Shown one piece after another: positions 14,057 to 23,300 of a stretch of 24,623 nucleotides of DNA. Made by a program: the position numbers and the translations under genes. The stretch covers positions 1-24,623 of the forward strand of contig JBPCOJ010000043.1 of assembly GCA_051000345.1 (NCBI GenBank), given 5' to 3'. This stretch comes from JBHENC01 sp051000345. GTDB taxonomy: Bacteria; Acidobacteriota; Blastocatellia; Pyrinomonadales; Pyrinomonadaceae. Numbering within the stretch: position 1 is the first letter of the stretch; every line of letters starts with the position of its first letter. A model generated the notes under the pieces. It saw only the letters and a program-made list of their open reading frames with translations. It searched no databases and had not been told where the DNA came from.

Positions 14057-17000
14057 TTACTCCGTCTTGATTTCAGGATTCGGATTGCGAATCGTTGCCA
14101 GATAAGTTGTGCGCGGTTTGGTGTTGAGTTCCGCGAGCAGACCGTAATTAGTCGGCTCTGCTTTCAACTTCGAGACGCGGCTGTTTTTATCGTTGATGTC
14201 GCCGAACACAATCGCTTCGGTCGGACACACGGATTGACAGGCGGTGACGATCTCGCCGTCACGCACTGTGCGTCCATCCTTCTCCGCTTCGATCTTCGCG
14301 TGCTGAATGCGCTGCACACAGTAAGTGCATTTCTCCATCACGCCGCGACTCCGCACCGTCACGTTCGGATTGCGTTGAAGTTGCACAACGGGCGGCGCGT
14401 CGAAATCCTGATACTGAAAAAAGTTGAAGCGGCGCACTTTGTACGGGCAGTTGTTCGAGCAATAACGAGTTCCGACGCAGCGGTTGTACGTCATCATGTT
14501 CAAGCCTTCGTCGCTGTGCGCCGTCGCTTCCGTCGGACACACGAGTTCGCACGGCGCGTTCTCGCAGTGCTGGCACATCACTGGCTGATGAAACGTCTCC
14601 GGGTTGCGTTCATCGCCCGCGTAGTAGCGATCAATACGCAACCAGTGCATCTCGCGCGCACGCAAGACTTCCTCTTTGCCGACGATTGGAATGTTGTTCT
14701 CCGCTTGGCAGGCGACGACGCAGGCGTTGCAGCCGACGCACGAACCCGTGTCAATCGCCATGCCCCACGCATGGCCTTCATACTTCCATTCGGGAAACAT
14801 CGAGAGCGGTTTTTGAGGATCATCGGCTTCGCGCTTCGCAAAATCAGGATGCGCGCGGTATTCATCGAGCGTTGCAGAGCGCACGATGTCGCGCCCTTCC
14901 ATGCTGTGATGCTGTTGCGTACAGGCGAGCGAATAACGCGCGCCCGTCGGATGAATCCCAAGCCCGCCGCCGAACCACAACGCATCGGACGTGCGTATCG
15001 CGTAAGCATTGAAGCCCGCGTTTGTTCCAACATGACCAACGCGCGTTCTGCCGTAGCCCAGATGAACGGTCACACAGTTATCCGCGTGTCCGGGCGCGAT
15101 GAAGACGGGCGCGCGAATCATGCGTCCATTGAAACGCAATTCGACGACATCCGCGTGCAAGCCGCCGTGCGAGCCGCCGCTTTCGTTGACTTCATTCGAG
15201 AGATTGAAACGTCGCGCCGTCGCCGGACTCATGAGCGCAGCGTTGTCCCACGTCAACTTCGTCAGAGGCTTCGGCAATTCCTGTAACCAACCGTTGTTCG
15301 CAAAGCGCCCATCGTAAATGTTCGGGTCTGGGCGAAAGATGATTTCAAGCGGCGTGTTAGCAGAATCACTTGCTTGTCGTTCCGCATTCGCTTGTCCGGC
15401 AGCAGTCTGCGCGGGCGCGGTGAGCCAATCGGTTTTTAGCGTGACGGGCTTTTGCTGCGATACCGTGTTGGGAACAACGCCGTCGCGCAACGCTTGTTGC
15501 CATGCTTGCTCAAAGTCGTTTGACTGATTCGCGGTGTTAGACGAAGGCGCGTTGTTCGTTGAAGCAGTCGCCGTTGATGCGTTCGCGCCGTGTGCATTCG
15601 GTGCGCTATTCGGCGTGTTGTTCGGTGTGTTAATTGTTTGAGTCTTCGTTCGCCCGCCGACGAATTTGTTTCTCCAGTAATCGCGCAGGATGTCGTAGCC
15701 GCTTTTTTCGTTGCTGAAGGCGGCGAGAAATTCATGCGCGGAGCGGCCTTCGTAGAGCGGCGCGATGAGCGGTTGAATGATCGAAACCGTGCCGTCGAAG
15801 GCGCGTGCGTCAGACCACGTTTCCAGGAAGTGCGTTTCGGGAATGTGCCACTGGCAGAGCGCGGAAGTTTCGTCGTAGTAAAGGCTATGGTGAACGCGCA
15901 ACGGAACTTTTTGCAAACTCTCCGCGAAATGAAAATCAACGGGCGCGCTGTACACAGGATTGCCGCCGAAGATGACGAGCGTTTCTACCCTGCCGTCGTC
16001 CATCTCGCTAATAAGCGAACGCAACGATGCGAGTTGATTCGTTGGATTCGCTTCGATTGAATCAACGTAAAGGACTGTGTTGCCGACGTTGCCGAGCGCA
16101 TTGTTCATCGCGTGTGCGAGCGCGTGAACCTGCGGCGTTTGATAATCGCCCGCGACGACGAGACACGCGCCGCGATTGCGTTGCAAATCTACGGCGAGCG
16201 CCGTAATCCATTGCGGATTGCGGATTGCGGATTGCGGATTGACGGTTTGTTCTCCATGTTGAATCCCTAGCTGTGCGGCGACGGCGTGCGCGAAGCTTTC
16301 AACTTCGGATGCTTTCAGGGGCAAGCGATGATCCGCCATTGTGCCCGTGTTGGTGGGCGTGCTTTCAATCGCGTACAAGCGATTCATCGTGCGGCTTGCG
16401 TCGCGCACGCGCCGTTTAGCGATGAAGTCGCGCGCATAGCGTAAACTTCCAGCGCCGCTTGAAAGAAAGTCCGCATCGAGCGCGAGCACTACGTTCGCTT
16501 TGTCGAAGCGGTAAATTGTTTCGACGTATTCGCCGAACGCGAGCCGCGCGCCTTCCCGAACATTGTCGCGCGCCGCCGGTTCGTATTGATGCCAGACGGC
16601 GTTCGGAAAATCTTTGAGCAATGTTTGTAGCTGGTCTGCGAGCGTCGGCGAGGTGATGGTTTCGGTGAGCAGACGAAACCCCGCGCCGCCGCGTGCGCGT
16701 TGGTTGGCGAGTGCCTTGCGAAAGTCTGCGAGGAACGATTCCCATGAACTTATGTCGCCGCCGCGCATCACTGTTTGCGAACGCTCCGGGTCGTAGAGCG
16801 TAAGCACGGAAGCTTGCGCGAAGTGGTCTGTCGCGCCGAGACTCGCGGGATGATCCGGGTTGCCTTCGATTTTCGTCGGACGCCCTTCGTGGCTCTCAAC
16901 TAGCAAGCCTGTCGCGTAGCCGCTCAAAGGCATCGCCGTCGCGTAGTAGAGCGACTTGCCCAAAATAATCTCTTCGGGTTGCCGCACGTAAGGCACGATC

Positions 17001-17251
17001 TTTTCGGGCGCTTGATGGACGCCGCACGCCGTCGCGCCCGCGAGCGCAAGCGAGGCCGCCATCAACTTCAAAAAGTTGCGTCGGTCAAGCGCGTCGTCCA
17101 TGAGCGCGGCTTGTCGTGGATACTCACGTCGCAAGAGTTCCGCAAAGTTTTCGTCTGCACACAATTCTTCAAGGCTACGCCAGTACGCGCGCCCGCGATT
17201 GTGTGCGGATGGCGACTCATTGATTTTTGTTTGCTCGTCGTGCGTTGGCAT
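14057..17251 (-). CDS. actB: Alternative complex III subunit ActB (MopB-like plus ferredoxin domains, Tat-exported)
   Basis: A 1064-residue periplasm-facing subunit. It has a twin-arginine motif RRNFLKLM (R57, R58) followed by ASLALAGATAC, where Cys76 could be lipidated. Then comes a molybdopterin-oxidoreductase-like region that in ActB proteins carries no Mo cofactor. The last quarter (from about residue 837) is a ferredoxin domain: CVGCNACVVACQAENN, CQHCENAPCELVCPTEA, CVGTRYCSNNCPYKVRR, CTYCVQRIQ and CQSVCPTEA, enough for three [4Fe-4S] and one [3Fe-4S] cluster. Two oddities are an Asn/Thr/Ala-rich linker (about residues 534-574) and an in-frame heptamer array (about residues 338-347). The alternative GTG start at 17263 adds four residues; neither start has an ideal Shine-Dalgarno. 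Confidence 0.93.
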   Translation of the reverse strand: MPTHDEQTKINESPSAHNRGRAYWRSLEELCADENFAELLRREYPRQAALMDDALDRRNFLKLMAASLALAGATACGVHQAPEKIVPYVRQPEEIILGKSLYYATAMPLSGYATGLLVESHEGRPTKIEGNPDHPASLGATDHFAQASVLTLYDPERSQTVMRGGDISSWESFLADFRKALANQRARGGAGFRLLTETITSPTLADQLQTLLKDFPNAVWHQYEPAARDNVREGARLAFGEYVETIYRFDKANVVLALDADFLSSGAGSLRYARDFIAKRRVRDASRTMNRLYAIESTPTNTGTMADHRLPLKASEVESFAHAVAAQLGIQHGEQTVNPQSAIRNPQWITALAVDLQRNRGACLVVAGDYQTPQVHALAHAMNNALGNVGNTVLYVDSIEANPTNQLASLRSLISEMDDGRVETLVIFGGNPVYSAPVDFHFAESLQKVPLRVHHSLYYDETSALCQWHIPETHFLETWSDARAFDGTVSIIQPLIAPLYEGRSAHEFLAAFSNEKSGYDILRDYWRNKFVGGRTKTQTINTPNNTPNSAPNAHGANASTATASTNNAPSSNTANQSNDFEQAWQQALRDGVVPNTVSQQKPVTLKTDWLTAPAQTAAGQANAERQASDSANTPLEIIFRPDPNIYDGRFANNGWLQELPKPLTKLTWDNAALMSPATARRFNLSNEVNESGGSHGGLHADVVELRFNGRMIRAPVFIAPGHADNCVTVHLGYGRTRVGHVGTNAGFNAYAIRTSDALWFGGGLGIHPTGARYSLACTQQHHSMEGRDIVRSATLDEYRAHPDFAKREADDPQKPLSMFPEWKYEGHAWGMAIDTGSCVGCNACVVACQAENNIPIVGKEEVLRAREMHWLRIDRYYAGDERNPETFHQPVMCQHCENAPCELVCPTEATAHSDEGLNMMTYNRCVGTRYCSNNCPYKVRRFNFFQYQDFDAPPVVQLQRNPNVTVRSRGVMEKCTYCVQRIQHAKIEAEKDGRTVRDGEIVTACQSVCPTEAIVFGDINDKNSRVSKLKAEPTNYGLLAELNTKPRTTYLATIRNPNPEIKTE
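14071..14091. repeat. Degenerate heptamer run at the 3' end of actB
   Basis: Three 7-nt units (TTTCAGG, ATTCGGA, TTGCGAA) resemble the TTGCGGA array found further inside actB. They encode the RNPNPEI part of the final residues of ActB. The similarity is modest and could be chance. Confidence 0.35.
16211..16238. repeat. Four perfect TTGCGGA heptamers inside actB
   Basis: TTGCGGA is repeated four times without mismatch (28 nt), followed by a degenerate TTGACGG. On the coding strand it gives the peptide NPQSAIRNPQW, because 7-nt units cycle through all three frames. The array lies in a surface-like linker of ActB just after 'QLGIQHGEQTV', and appears to be an insertion tolerated in frame. Confidence 0.9.
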
Positions 17252-17275
17252 TCCCTTGTTCACTTGCGTCGAAAG

Positions 17276-17938
17276 TTAATAGTGACAAACGGTGCAACGG
17301 GTCAGGCTGTACGCGCTTTTGATGTTGTACTGCTTGACCAACTTGTGTCCGAGCGCGGGTTGCTCTGCTTCCGCAGGCTGCCACGCCATGTTGTAGATTT
17401 CCGCTTGCGGGCGCAGGTGTTTTTCCGGGTTGCGGTGACATTCCAAACACCACTGCATATAGAGCGTGTTCGCTTGATAAGTGAGTGGCATCTTGTCAAT
17501 GCGCCCGTGACAGGTCGCGCAGCCGACGCCTTTGTTAATGTGTATGCTGTGGTTGAAATAAGCATACTGCGGCAGATTGTGTATGCGCGTCCACTCAATC
17601 GGCTGATCGTCGCGCCAGCTTGCGCGCACGGGTTCAAGCATTTGGCTGTTCGCCCAGATTTGCGAGTGGCAGTGCATACAAGTTTCCGTCGGCGGAAGCC
17701 CTGCAAAGTCGGAAGTTTCAACAGACGTATGGCAGTAGCGACAATCTATGCCGAGTTGCCCGACGTGGTGTTGATGACTGAACGCGACGGGCTGCGCGCG
17801 TGCGATGCCGACTTCCGAAATGTAGGGCGAGCGAATGAACTCGTAAGCAATCCACGCGGACACGGCGACAAGCAGCACGAAGCCCAGAATGCTCGCCCGC
17901 GCCAGCGCGTTCGTAAAGCGTGGAAACGTCCGGTTCAT
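17276..17938 (-). CDS. actA: Alternative complex III subunit ActA (pentahaem cytochrome c)
   Basis: A 220-residue membrane-anchored multihaem cytochrome c. One N-terminal helix (about residues 15-32, ASILGFVLLVAVSAWIAY) anchors the protein, and five CxxCH haem sites follow: CRYCH, CMHCH, CATCH, CLECH and a final CTVCH that ends one residue before the stop. Several extra histidines (FSHQHHVG, NHSIHIN, RIH) can act as distal ligands. Pentahaem ActA is the usual form in ACIII and links the iron-sulfur subunit ActB to ActE. It is the first act gene. The upstream 353 nt is non-coding and holds a MITE-like element. No strong Shine-Dalgarno is visible at the ATG at 17938. Confidence 0.94.
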   Translation of the reverse strand: MNRTFPRFTNALARASILGFVLLVAVSAWIAYEFIRSPYISEVGIARAQPVAFSHQHHVGQLGIDCRYCHTSVETSDFAGLPPTETCMHCHSQIWANSQMLEPVRASWRDDQPIEWTRIHNLPQYAYFNHSIHINKGVGCATCHGRIDKMPLTYQANTLYMQWCLECHRNPEKHLRPQAEIYNMAWQPAEAEQPALGHKLVKQYNIKSAYSLTRCTVCHY

Positions 17939-18291
17939 CGCGTCGCTTTAACGCCTTTCTCTAACTCCGTCGTCAACGCCTTCGCGCATCGGTTCATTGC
18001 TTCAACGATTCGCTCGTTGCTGCACAAAATGTTTCGGCGCGTTCTATGGTGCGTTGACACTATGCTTTTTCAATTGCCACTAGCTTTAGCTAGTGGACAA
18101 GAAATACGTCAGATATGGCTTTAGCCGAATGTAAGATAAACGAGAATCTTCCGCTTAAGCTAAAGCTGATAAGGAAAATCTTTCAAATTAAATTTGGCTA
18201 AAGCCGCGATCCTGAGCTTATCCGATCCACTAGCTGAAGCTAGTGGCAATTCAAAGAAATCTAAAGGCTTCAATTACACAGCACTAATGCA
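17939..18291. other. Intergenic region between fdh and act genes
   Basis: This 353-nt region is the only long gap in the respiratory cluster. Its middle (18072-18251) is a palindromic MITE-like element. Next to the fdh membrane-subunit stop codon is a short tandem repeat, ACTAATGC-ACTAATGC (18283-18298). On the act side, a TTGAAA with a poor -10 candidate (ACCATA, 17-nt spacing) is the only promoter-like match I could find and is weak. If act has its own promoter, it should lie here. Confidence 0.5.
18072..18251. repeat. MITE-like / REP-pair palindromic element
   Basis: A 180-bp element bounded by 26-nt inverted repeats (18072-18097 and 18226-18251) that match at 25 of 26 positions. Each arm contains its own near-palindrome, CCACTAGCT-TT-AGCTAGTGG on the left and CCACTAGCT-GA-AGCTAGTGG on the right. 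Inside are a second inverted pair, GGCTTTAGCC (18117-18126) and GGCTAAAGCC (18196-18205), and a central AGCTAAAGCT. There is no coding capacity. The nested palindromes suggest a non-autonomous element mobilised in trans, or a paired REP element of the kind associated with Y1 (RAYT) transposases. Confidence 0.85.
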
Positions 18292-19485
18292 CTAATGCAC
18301 GTTTGCATTCGTTGATTCCGCATTCCAGCCGGGAGCCGATGCGCTCGGTTTCGTCGCGTCGTGCGTGGCGGCGATGTCTTCGGCGGAAGAACGCCCGGCG
18401 TGTACGACAGCCCACTTGAGCGCGAGCCCGCCCGCGAGTGTGAGCAACGAACTGACGACGGAAGAGGCACGACTTTGCTTGCGACGTTTGCTTGATGCGA
18501 GGCGCATTGCGGCGGGCACGACGAGTCCCGCGCCGACGGCTCCGATCCAAAATTGTCCGGCATACTTGCCGCTCGTCAAAGGTTCGGCGGTTACTCCCGA
18601 AGTCAGTAGATAAGCGGCGAGCGTCGCGCCTTCGCACAGGCTGGAAATGTTTTCAGCTTTTTCGAGTCGCTTGATCGCGCGCTCGTTGTCGTCGCCGTGG
18701 GCGGCGAGCGCGAGCGTGACGGCGGCGAGGCCTGTGCTGATCGAACTGCACGCGAACAGCGCGCCCAAGAAACGGCTCTTTGTCCAGACGGGCGTGCTCG
18801 TGGTCGAGAGCAGCACGCCGGGATAACTCGTCATCGTCAATGCGAAAGGAATGCCGGATGCTGCGACGAGGGGCGCGGGCAAGAGTCTGCTCGCACGCTT
18901 CAGCGTTTCGTGTTGCGGAAATAGGTCGCCGGTTAATTGCCGCGCGGCGTTTATCATGACGGGCACGCTGTAACCCGTGAGCGCCCACGCTCCCAGATTC
19001 ATCGGCGACGAAGGTTTCCACACACGCAGCATATGGTGAAAGCGTTCGGGGCGTCCCAAGTCCGCGACGAGTAGCGGCGGGCATGGAAGGAGCGTCAGGA
19101 AAGATATGTAGTAGCCTGCGCGCGAGATGGCGCGAAAGCGTTTTTTGCCGAACAAGTCTGCCATGCTGCTTATGAGAAACGCGCCCGCGCTGATGCCTTC
19201 AAAAAAGAAGTAGAATGCGATTTCCCAACGCCACAAAGGACGCTTCAACAAAGGGATGCCGTAGTAATCTTCCGTCGTCGCGTGCGTCGTCCCGTTGCGC
19301 TCGAAGCCGTCCGGTGTAGCGCGTTTGATGATGTCAACTGCCGGACTCAAATCCTGCGGCAGCCATTCGTTAAGCCCTTGCGCCTGCGCTTCATCAACGC
19401 TAACGGCTCGCGCGTTCGCGTGCGTTTCGTTAATCGCGCGAGTGTTGGCGTCGCGCATTGGCGTCTCAATTGTTTTCGCGTCCAT
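18292..19485 (-). CDS. Formate dehydrogenase-associated NrfD/PsrC-like membrane subunit
   Basis: A 397-residue polytopic membrane protein that probably anchors the formate dehydrogenase and hands electrons to quinone. After a hydrophilic N-terminal extension of about 85 residues, the NrfD region begins at 'YYGIPLLKRPLWRWEIAFYFFFEGISAGAFLISSMADLFG' and continues with LTLLPCPPLLVADLGRPERFHHMLRVWKPSSPMNLGAWAL, where the LGRP.RF..ML...K..SPM..G.W pattern is a clear PsrC/NrfD signature. The ATG at 19485 is preferred over a TTG at 19491 that would sit 1 nt after the beta-subunit stop; the two differ by two residues. The protein replaces the cytochrome b556 subunit FdnI of E. coli FDH-N. Confidence 0.88.
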   Translation of the reverse strand: MDAKTIETPMRDANTRAINETHANARAVSVDEAQAQGLNEWLPQDLSPAVDIIKRATPDGFERNGTTHATTEDYYGIPLLKRPLWRWEIAFYFFFEGISAGAFLISSMADLFGKKRFRAISRAGYYISFLTLLPCPPLLVADLGRPERFHHMLRVWKPSSPMNLGAWALTGYSVPVMINAARQLTGDLFPQHETLKRASRLLPAPLVAASGIPFALTMTSYPGVLLSTTSTPVWTKSRFLGALFACSSISTGLAAVTLALAAHGDDNERAIKRLEKAENISSLCEGATLAAYLLTSGVTAEPLTSGKYAGQFWIGAVGAGLVVPAAMRLASSKRRKQSRASSVVSSLLTLAGGLALKWAVVHAGRSSAEDIAATHDATKPSASAPGWNAESTNANVH

Positions 19486-19492
19486 CGCCAAC

Positions 19493-20341
19493 TCACTTTC
19501 CCCGTGCCATCAAGAGCGCAGACGCCGCCGCGAGTCCAATCGCCGCGCCGAAGCTCAAGAGATAATTTGTCTTCAAGTGCGCGTGCGGGCGTCGTGGCGC
19601 TTCGGGCAGATTGTAAACCGCAGGCTTGTCCACCAGCAGAAAAAAAGAGTTGAGCGCGCTGTATTCTCCGGCGGCTTCCGCGCCGTATAAATACGCTTCC
19701 GTGTGTCCCTGTTGATGCAGATTTTCGACGCGCTCGCGGGCAATCTGATGCAGCTTTGTGACTGTCCCGAACTTGATGGAATCCGTCGGGCACGCTTTGG
19801 CGCACGCCGGTTCGATGCCGTCCTTTTGCCGGTCATAACAGAGCGTGCATTTGTGTGCGCGCCCGTCCGCTTTGTTGCGGTCAAGCACACCGAAGGGACA
19901 CCCGGCGACGCAGTAACCGCAGCCGTTGCAGATGTCCTGCTGCACGTAAACATTGCCGAACTCGTTGTAGATAATCGAACCCGTCGGGCACACTTCCTGA
20001 CACGGAGCCTGCACGCAATGTTTGCAAACATCCGACATCATCAACCAGCGGTCAGACGATTGCGAATTGCTGATTGCGGAGTGCGGATTCGAGTCGCCGA
20101 TCTGTTCTATGAAAGCGACGTGCCGCCACGTCGTATCGGAGAGCGTGACGGTGTTGTCGTAAGAGTTGCCTGTGAAGTGAAAGCCGTCCGCCGGAATTTG
20201 ATTCCATTGTTTGCAGGCGACTTCGCAGGCTTTACAGCCGATGCAGAGCGTTGTGTCCGTGAAGAAGCCCGTCTCTTCCTGTTGCGCGGGCGGTTCTGGA
20301 CGCTGCCACGCTTCGATCATGTCCGTGAGTTCGTTCATCAT
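19493..20341 (-). CDS. fdhB: Formate dehydrogenase iron-sulfur (beta) subunit
   Basis: A 282-residue electron-transfer subunit with sixteen cysteines arranged for four [4Fe-4S] clusters: C33/36/39/43 (CIGCKACEVAC), C106/109/114/118 (CKHCVQAPCQEVC), C138/141/144/148 (CNGCGYCVAGC), and C165/168 with C180/184 (CTLC...CAKAC). A C-terminal membrane helix (about residues 259-278, YLLSFGAAIGLAAASALLMA) resembles the FdnH anchor. The start ATG-ATG overlaps the stop of the alpha subunit, and GAAGGG lies about 9 nt upstream. Residues 85-97 (NPHSAISNSQSSD) are encoded by degenerate heptamer repeats, probably an insertion in a loop between the first and second cluster motifs. Confidence 0.92.
   Translation of the reverse strand: MMNELTDMIEAWQRPEPPAQQEETGFFTDTTLCIGCKACEVACKQWNQIPADGFHFTGNSYDNTVTLSDTTWRHVAFIEQIGDSNPHSAISNSQSSDRWLMMSDVCKHCVQAPCQEVCPTGSIIYNEFGNVYVQQDICNGCGYCVAGCPFGVLDRNKADGRAHKCTLCYDRQKDGIEPACAKACPTDSIKFGTVTKLHQIARERVENLHQQGHTEAYLYGAEAAGEYSALNSFFLLVDKPAVYNLPEAPRRPHAHLKTNYLLSFGAAIGLAAASALLMARGK
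20060..20087. repeat. Degenerate heptamer array inside fdhB
   Basis: Four 7-nt units, TTGCGAA, TTGCTGA, TTGCGGA and GTGCGGA, are diverged copies of the TTGCGGA unit that is perfectly repeated in actB. They encode part of NPHSAISNSQ on the minus strand. The shared unit and peptide sense in two genes 4 kb apart point to one repeat family. Confidence 0.75.
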
Positions 20342-23300
20342 ATCGCTTGCCCTTCGGGTTGGCTTGAGTGCGGTGTGTCGGGCGCAGGCTCGCGCGTCGG
20401 ATAGGGCGCGGGCGGAAGCGGGGCGTCGCGCGGTTTCTGTGGCAGACGCCCGGCGCGCACGTTGCACGTAAACGCTTTGGCTTCGTGTATGCTCACGTTC
20501 GGGTCAAGAACGATGGCGGTTAAATCGTTGGCTTGCCCGCCGACGGTTTCGCCCGAATAGCTCCAGTGAAACGGAATGCCGATTTGATGTAGCATTCGTT
20601 CGTTGACGTGCAGCGGCTTGATGCGGCGTGTGACCATCGCACGCGCTTCGATTGCGCCGCGCACATTCCACACAACCAACCAACCGCCGTGTTCTATGCC
20701 GCGCTCCTGTGCGAGTTCGTGGCTTAGTTCGACGAACATTTCCGGTTGCAGTTCGTTGAGCCACGAATTGAAACGCGACATCGCGCCGCTCAAGTATTGC
20801 TCTGTGACGCGAAAAGTCGTGGCGACGATTGGATAGTTTGGATCGAGCGCCGCAGCTTTCGGATTGCCGGGCACGTCGTAGCGTTCGGCGGCGGGGTCGT
20901 CCTGCTGTTTGTAAAGCAGGTTGGGCACGGGCGATTCGATGGGTTCGTAGTGAACCGGCAACGGCCCATCCTTTGTGCCCGCCGGAGCGAACAGCCAGCC
21001 CTTGCCGTCCGGCTTCATGATGAACGGCGCATCGCCCGCGATGGCATCCATGCCGCGCGCGTCCTTCGAGGGTTTATAATCGGGAGCTTTCGTCGGCTCG
21101 AAGTCCGGTTCATCCAAACCCGTCCACTTCTGTTTTTCCGCGTCCCACCAGAGATACTTTTTGCGTTCAGACCAAGGCTTGCCTTCCGGGTCGGCGGACG
21201 CGCGGTTATACAGAATGCGGCGATTGTGCGGCCAAGCCCAACCCCAATCGGGATTGAGATAATTTTCCGCGTCGCGTTTGCGATCACGCGCGCGATTGTG
21301 ATTCGCTTCGGGAAAGACGCCGCTGTAAATCCAACAGCCGCACGCAGTCGAACCGTCGTCCTTCAGTTCCTTAAAGCCGCTGACCTGTTTTCTGTCGGCG
21401 ACGGTGTAGCCGTTTATCTCGCGTAGAATTTTGTTCGCGTCCGGTTCGTCTGTGATGCGCGAGAGTTGTCCGTCCGGCAAACGCTTCGGCTCGTCTTCGT
21501 CGTAGTCCCATGTCAGTTTGAGCAAGCCTTGATCGCGTTCCTTTGTGGAATCCTTGTAAAGCTCTTTGAGACGTTTGCCCAAGTTATAAACGAACCACGT
21601 ATCGGAGCGGCAATCGTCTGACGGATCAACAGCCTTGTCGTGCCACTGCAACAGGCGTTGTGTGTTGGTAAAGCAGCCGTCTTTTTCGGCGGCGGCGGCG
21701 GCGGGGAAAAAGAAGATTTCAGTTTTGATAGTCGAGGGGTCTGGATTTTCCGGCCCCTTGTACCAGAAACACGCGCTTTCGATCTCGAACCAATCGCGCA
21801 CCACCATCCAATCGAGTTGCTTGAGCGCAGCGCGGTTCAAGCCTGCGTTCGGCGCGCCCGCCGCAGGATTCTGCCCGAAGAGAAACAGGCCTTTGACTTT
21901 CCTTTCCGCCATGCGTATGAAAGTCGGAAGCTGCGAATAGTTATCGTCAATCTTCGGTAGCCAATTAAAGCCGTAATCGTTGGACTTCTTCGCCGCGTCG
22001 CCGTACCAGGCTTTCAAGAGACTAATCATGAACTTCGGAAAGTTAGACCAGTAGCCGTTCGGGACGTGTTCGTCTTCGAGATAATCTTTCAGCGAAGCAT
22101 GATTGCGAATCGCGGCGGGCTGCGGCATATAGCCGGGCAGCAAATTGTAGAGCGTAGGGATGTCGGTTGAGCCTTGAATGCTGGCGTGGCCGCGCATCGC
22201 CATCACGCCGCCGCCGGGACGCCCTATGTTGCCTAAAAGAAGTTGCAGAATGCCTGCTGCGCGAATCATCTGGACGCCGGTGGTGTGCTGCGTCCAGCCG
22301 ACGGCGTAAACGATTGCGCCGGTGCGTTCGCGTCCCGAATTATCGCAGATGGTTTCGGCGACTTTCGTGAATTGCTCCGGCGTGCAGCCGCAAATTTGCG
22401 CGACCAGTTCCGGCGTATAGCGCGCGTAGTGGCGGCGCAGAATGTTAAGGACGCAACGCGGATTCCGAAGCGTCGTGTCTTGCGGCGGTTGCGGATTTTT
22501 GATAAAGCCGAGCCGTTCGCTGTACGATTCGCTTTTGATTTCGGGCGGCGTGTGCGTCTTCGGCGTCTTTGGTTCGCCTTCGTAATTCCATGCCATCTGT
22601 CCCGGATCGTAATGCTTCTTTTCTGGATGAAAGCCGTTGAAGAGGCCGCCCAGATCGTCCGCGTCCTCGTAGCCTTCTTCGATGAGCGTCGCCGCGTTGG
22701 TGTACGCCATGACGTACTCTTTGAACCAGCGTTCGTTCGTTAAGACGTAGTTAATCAAGCCGCCGAGGAAGGCTATGTCCGTACCCGCGCGAAGCGGCAC
22801 GTATTGATCGCACATCGCGGAGGTGCGCGTGAAACGCGGATCAATGTGTATGAGCTTCGCGCCGCGCTCTTTCGCTTTCATAGGCCAGCGAAAGCCTACC
22901 GGATGCGCTTCCGCCATGTTCGACCCCATGAAGATAATGAAATCGCTATTTTCTAAATCCTGCTGAAATGTGGTGGCCGCGCCGCGACCGAAAGAGACGC
23001 CCAGACCGGGCACCGAGGCGCTGTGTCAAATACGCGCCTGATTCTCAATCGCCACGACGCCAAGCCCGCCGCCGAAGAATTTTTTAATCAAATAATTTTC
23101 TTCGTTGTCCATCGTCGCGCCGCCGAGCGTCGTGATCGTCGTTAAGTGATTGACGGTTGTGCCGTCCGGCTTCTTCTCGACGAAATCACGCTCGCGCGTT
23201 TCTTTGACTTTCTGCGCGACTCGCGCAAGCGCCCAGTCGAGCGGGCGCGTCTCCCAATGATCGGAGAACGGCGCGCGGTAAAGCACTTTTTTCTGGCGAT

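Noticed and set aside
13745..15286. 513-residue plus-strand open frame opposite actB and actC
   Set aside because: It is antisense to two clearly conserved genes, rich in Arg/His/Ala as expected from complementary codons, and has no recognisable domain.
16205..16245. CRISPR-like short repeats
   Set aside because: The units are contiguous 7-mers without spacers and lie inside a coding gene.
16979..18124. 381-residue plus-strand open frame opposite actA and the start of actB
   Set aside because: It is antisense to the haem-binding gene actA and even runs through the MITE-like element; composition is that of a shadow frame.
23013..23028. Frameshift or nonsense mutation in fdhA
   Set aside because: The frame is the same on both sides of the TGA, the codon is at the catalytic Sec/Cys site, and a SECIS-like hairpin follows, so selenocysteine is the better reading.
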